Assembly: GCA_947169505.1 (NCBI GenBank) | Contig: CAMVPZ010000052.1 | Location: 1-5,585, forward strand | Direction: 5' to 3' | Length of the DNA: 5,585 nt | Origin: an uncultured Pseudomonadota bacterium | GTDB taxonomy: Bacteria > Pseudomonadota > Alphaproteobacteria > Rs-D84 | Shown here: positions 4,920-5,585 of the stretch, in pieces | How the letters are laid out: each line of letters starts with the position of its first letter | Numbering within the stretch: the first letter of the stretch is position 1 | Notes under the pieces: model-generated | Database searches by the model: none | The model's input: the letters and a program-made list of their open reading frames with translations, nothing else | What the model was told of the DNA's origin: nothing | Program-made: the position numbers and the translations under genes

Positions 4920-5552
4920 CACCCAAGCAGAGGACGCAGAAACCGAACTTTGTGCATATATTGTGCCATCTGGATTATTTGTACTTGGTTTCCATCCTGT
5001 TGCCTGACACCAACAATATTTCTTTTCTCCGCTCGTACTTTCTAATGTATCGTATGTGGCAAGCCAATTTGATGAATCGTTTGTTGGCCATGTATAACTG
5101 CTGTGATTACCGCTTTTGGCACTGCAATATCCAGTGCCGTACATTGTACCGGTGCTGAATTGAACCTTCCATTCGTGGAGTTCCAGCTCTTCAAACTCGA
5201 TATCGCTGTCGCATGATACTTGGGTGGCGTAGCCAGTACCTTCTTTGTACCAACAATAATCGGCGTTTTGAAATAATCCCTTTGCCCAACGCTTTTCACC
5301 TGTTGATAATGATGTTAATGTGGAAAAATCCATCGTTGGGCGGACTTTTATTTTCCACCCGGCAAAAACATATCCCGTTTTTGATGGTGGGTTTGATGGG
5401 ATTGTTAATGCATCGTCATATGTGCAATTATTTGCAGCATTATTCGATGGGGTGATTTTGGTATCACCATTATACCAATTTAATATTATATTTTTTGGTG
5501 TCCATTTTGCTTCGAAATTCGTTGCGCCAACTTTGCCGGGGCGCAGGAGAAA
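4800..5552 (-). CDS. 3' part of a surface-type B-repeat protein with Cys/Trp-rich C-terminal domain; putative DGR target
   Basis: The minus-strand frame is open from 5552 to the TAA at 4802-4800, 250 codons, and preceded by TGA (5555-5553). The first ATG (5333) has no RBS and lies inside the conserved reading frame, so it is not a credible start; the true 5' end is lost beyond the window or by a frame disruption near 5540. Residues 22-66 of this frame (IILNWYNGDT to KTGYVFAGWK) form an InlB/Listeria-Bacteroides type B-repeat (Flg_new-like), typical of extracellular adhesins. After it comes a domain rich in Cys, Trp, Gly and Ser, with YCWYKEGTGY, YCSAKSG and YCWCQATGWKP, ending CAQSCADRC then AFRRAV. 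Three GTGY motifs hint at internal repeats. From memory, gut alphaproteobacteria carry paralogues ending in a variable CAxxCAxxC...FRxAV module; this is unchecked. The last 38 codons differ sharply in composition. Confidence 0.72.
   Translation of the reverse strand, partial: FLLRPGKVGATNFEAKWTPKNIILNWYNGDTKITPSNNAANNCTYDDALTIPSNPPSKTGYVFAGWKIKVRPTMDFSTLTSLSTGEKRWAKGLFQNADYCWYKEGTGYATQVSCDSDIEFEELELHEWKVQFSTGTMYGTGYCSAKSGNHSSYTWPTNDSSNWLATYDTLESTSGEKKYCWCQATGWKPSTNNPDGTIYAQSSVSASSAWVLGTGYGSAAYCAQSCADRCSSNALYYSAFRRAVATGSGN
4827..4840. repeat. Small GC hairpin with GAAA loop inside the gene's 3' end
   Basis: Plus strand CCGCC, GAAA, GGCGG: a perfect 5-bp GC stem with a GNRA-type loop. It lies within the GC-rich FRRAV codons of the candidate variable region. 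It could be a by-product of the Arg/Ala codons or part of a recognition structure. Confidence 0.4.
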
Positions 5553-5585
5553 TCATATTATGCCGTATTAGAGTCCGAAAGCGGA
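5553..5585 (-). pseudogene. Frame-disrupted upstream continuation of the B-repeat gene
   Basis: In the gene's frame the last 33 nt carry TAA and TGA. Another frame reads SDSNTA, stop, YDFSCAP up to the CCCC run at 5538-5541. Adding one C there would join FSCAP to GKVGATNFEAKWTP, a natural lead-in to the B-repeat. It is either sequencing error near a contig end or a real lesion; too short to decide. Confidence 0.4.

Noticed and set aside
5331..5333. ATG at 5333 as the true start of the last minus-strand gene
   Set aside because: There is no Shine-Dalgarno before it, and the same frame continues upstream for 73 codons with an intact B-repeat ending in GWKIKVRPT just before it. It is an internal methionine.
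5553..5570. Alternative genetic code (stops read as sense) to rescue the upstream frame of the last gene
   Set aside because: Trp is TGG throughout ung, gyrB and the other genes, and TAA/TGA end genes normally here. Small indels explain the edge better.
4850..5571. Plus-strand reading frames opposite the B-repeat gene, and the alternative minus frames 4745-4969 and 5042-5299
   Set aside because: The 4800-5552 minus frame carries a recognisable B-repeat and patterned Cys/Trp motifs; the others are low-complexity antisense or offset translations.
1..5585. CRISPR array, tRNA/rRNA genes, insertion sequence, DGR reverse transcriptase or template repeat
   Set aside because: No regularly spaced repeats, cloverleaf, transposase or reverse-transcriptase motifs, and no second copy of the 4800-4919 segment, were found on either strand by reading.

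Overview
The window looks like a piece of an AT-rich alphaproteobacterial genome. The GyrB sequence is the main evidence: its RYHKVIIMTDADVDG and GAGIGKDDFDIEKFRYHK stretches are alphaproteobacterial in style. The low GC, the tight gene packing and the Cys/Trp-rich B-repeat protein at the right edge fit, from memory, uncultured gut alphaproteobacteria. That placement is inference and no database was consulted. TGG codes Trp throughout and nothing suggests a reassigned code.

Left part (1-4005, minus strand): a compact set transcribed right to left. It runs gyrB (DNA gyrase subunit B, split by an apparent one-base deletion), a 106-residue protein of unknown function, a HhH-GPD superfamily DNA glycosylase, and ung (uracil-DNA glycosylase, cut by the left edge). 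The gap after gyrB is 25 nt, and the next two junctions overlap by 8 and 17 nt. This suggests one operon joining topology control with base-excision repair, driven by a good sigma70-type promoter just upstream of gyrB.

Middle (4006-4714): a 93-nt divergent intergenic region carries overlapping promoters, one for gyrB and one for a plus-strand gene. The plus-strand gene encodes a 189-residue RusA-like (Holliday-junction-resolvase-fold) protein. A perfect 12-bp inverted repeat flanked by A and T runs acts as a bidirectional terminator between it and the convergent gene to its right.

Right part (4715-5585): the 3' end of a minus-strand gene for a Cys/Trp/Gly-rich, probably cell-surface protein with an InlB/Listeria-Bacteroides type B-repeat. 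Its upstream part is missing or frame-disrupted. Its last ~38 codons change character abruptly. GC rises to roughly two thirds, about half of the codons end in C (including five NNC codons in a row), adenines are scarce, and the 3' end is very GC-rich. Five bases after the stop codon lies a perfect 10-bp/4-nt-loop inverted repeat. Together these resemble the variable region, IMH-like end and downstream hairpin of a diversity-generating retroelement (DGR) target gene. No reverse transcriptase or template repeat is in the window, so they would have to act from elsewhere. This is the most interesting possibility here and is a hypothesis.

No tRNA, rRNA, CRISPR array or insertion sequence was seen, and no gene-free stretch exceeds about 130 nt.
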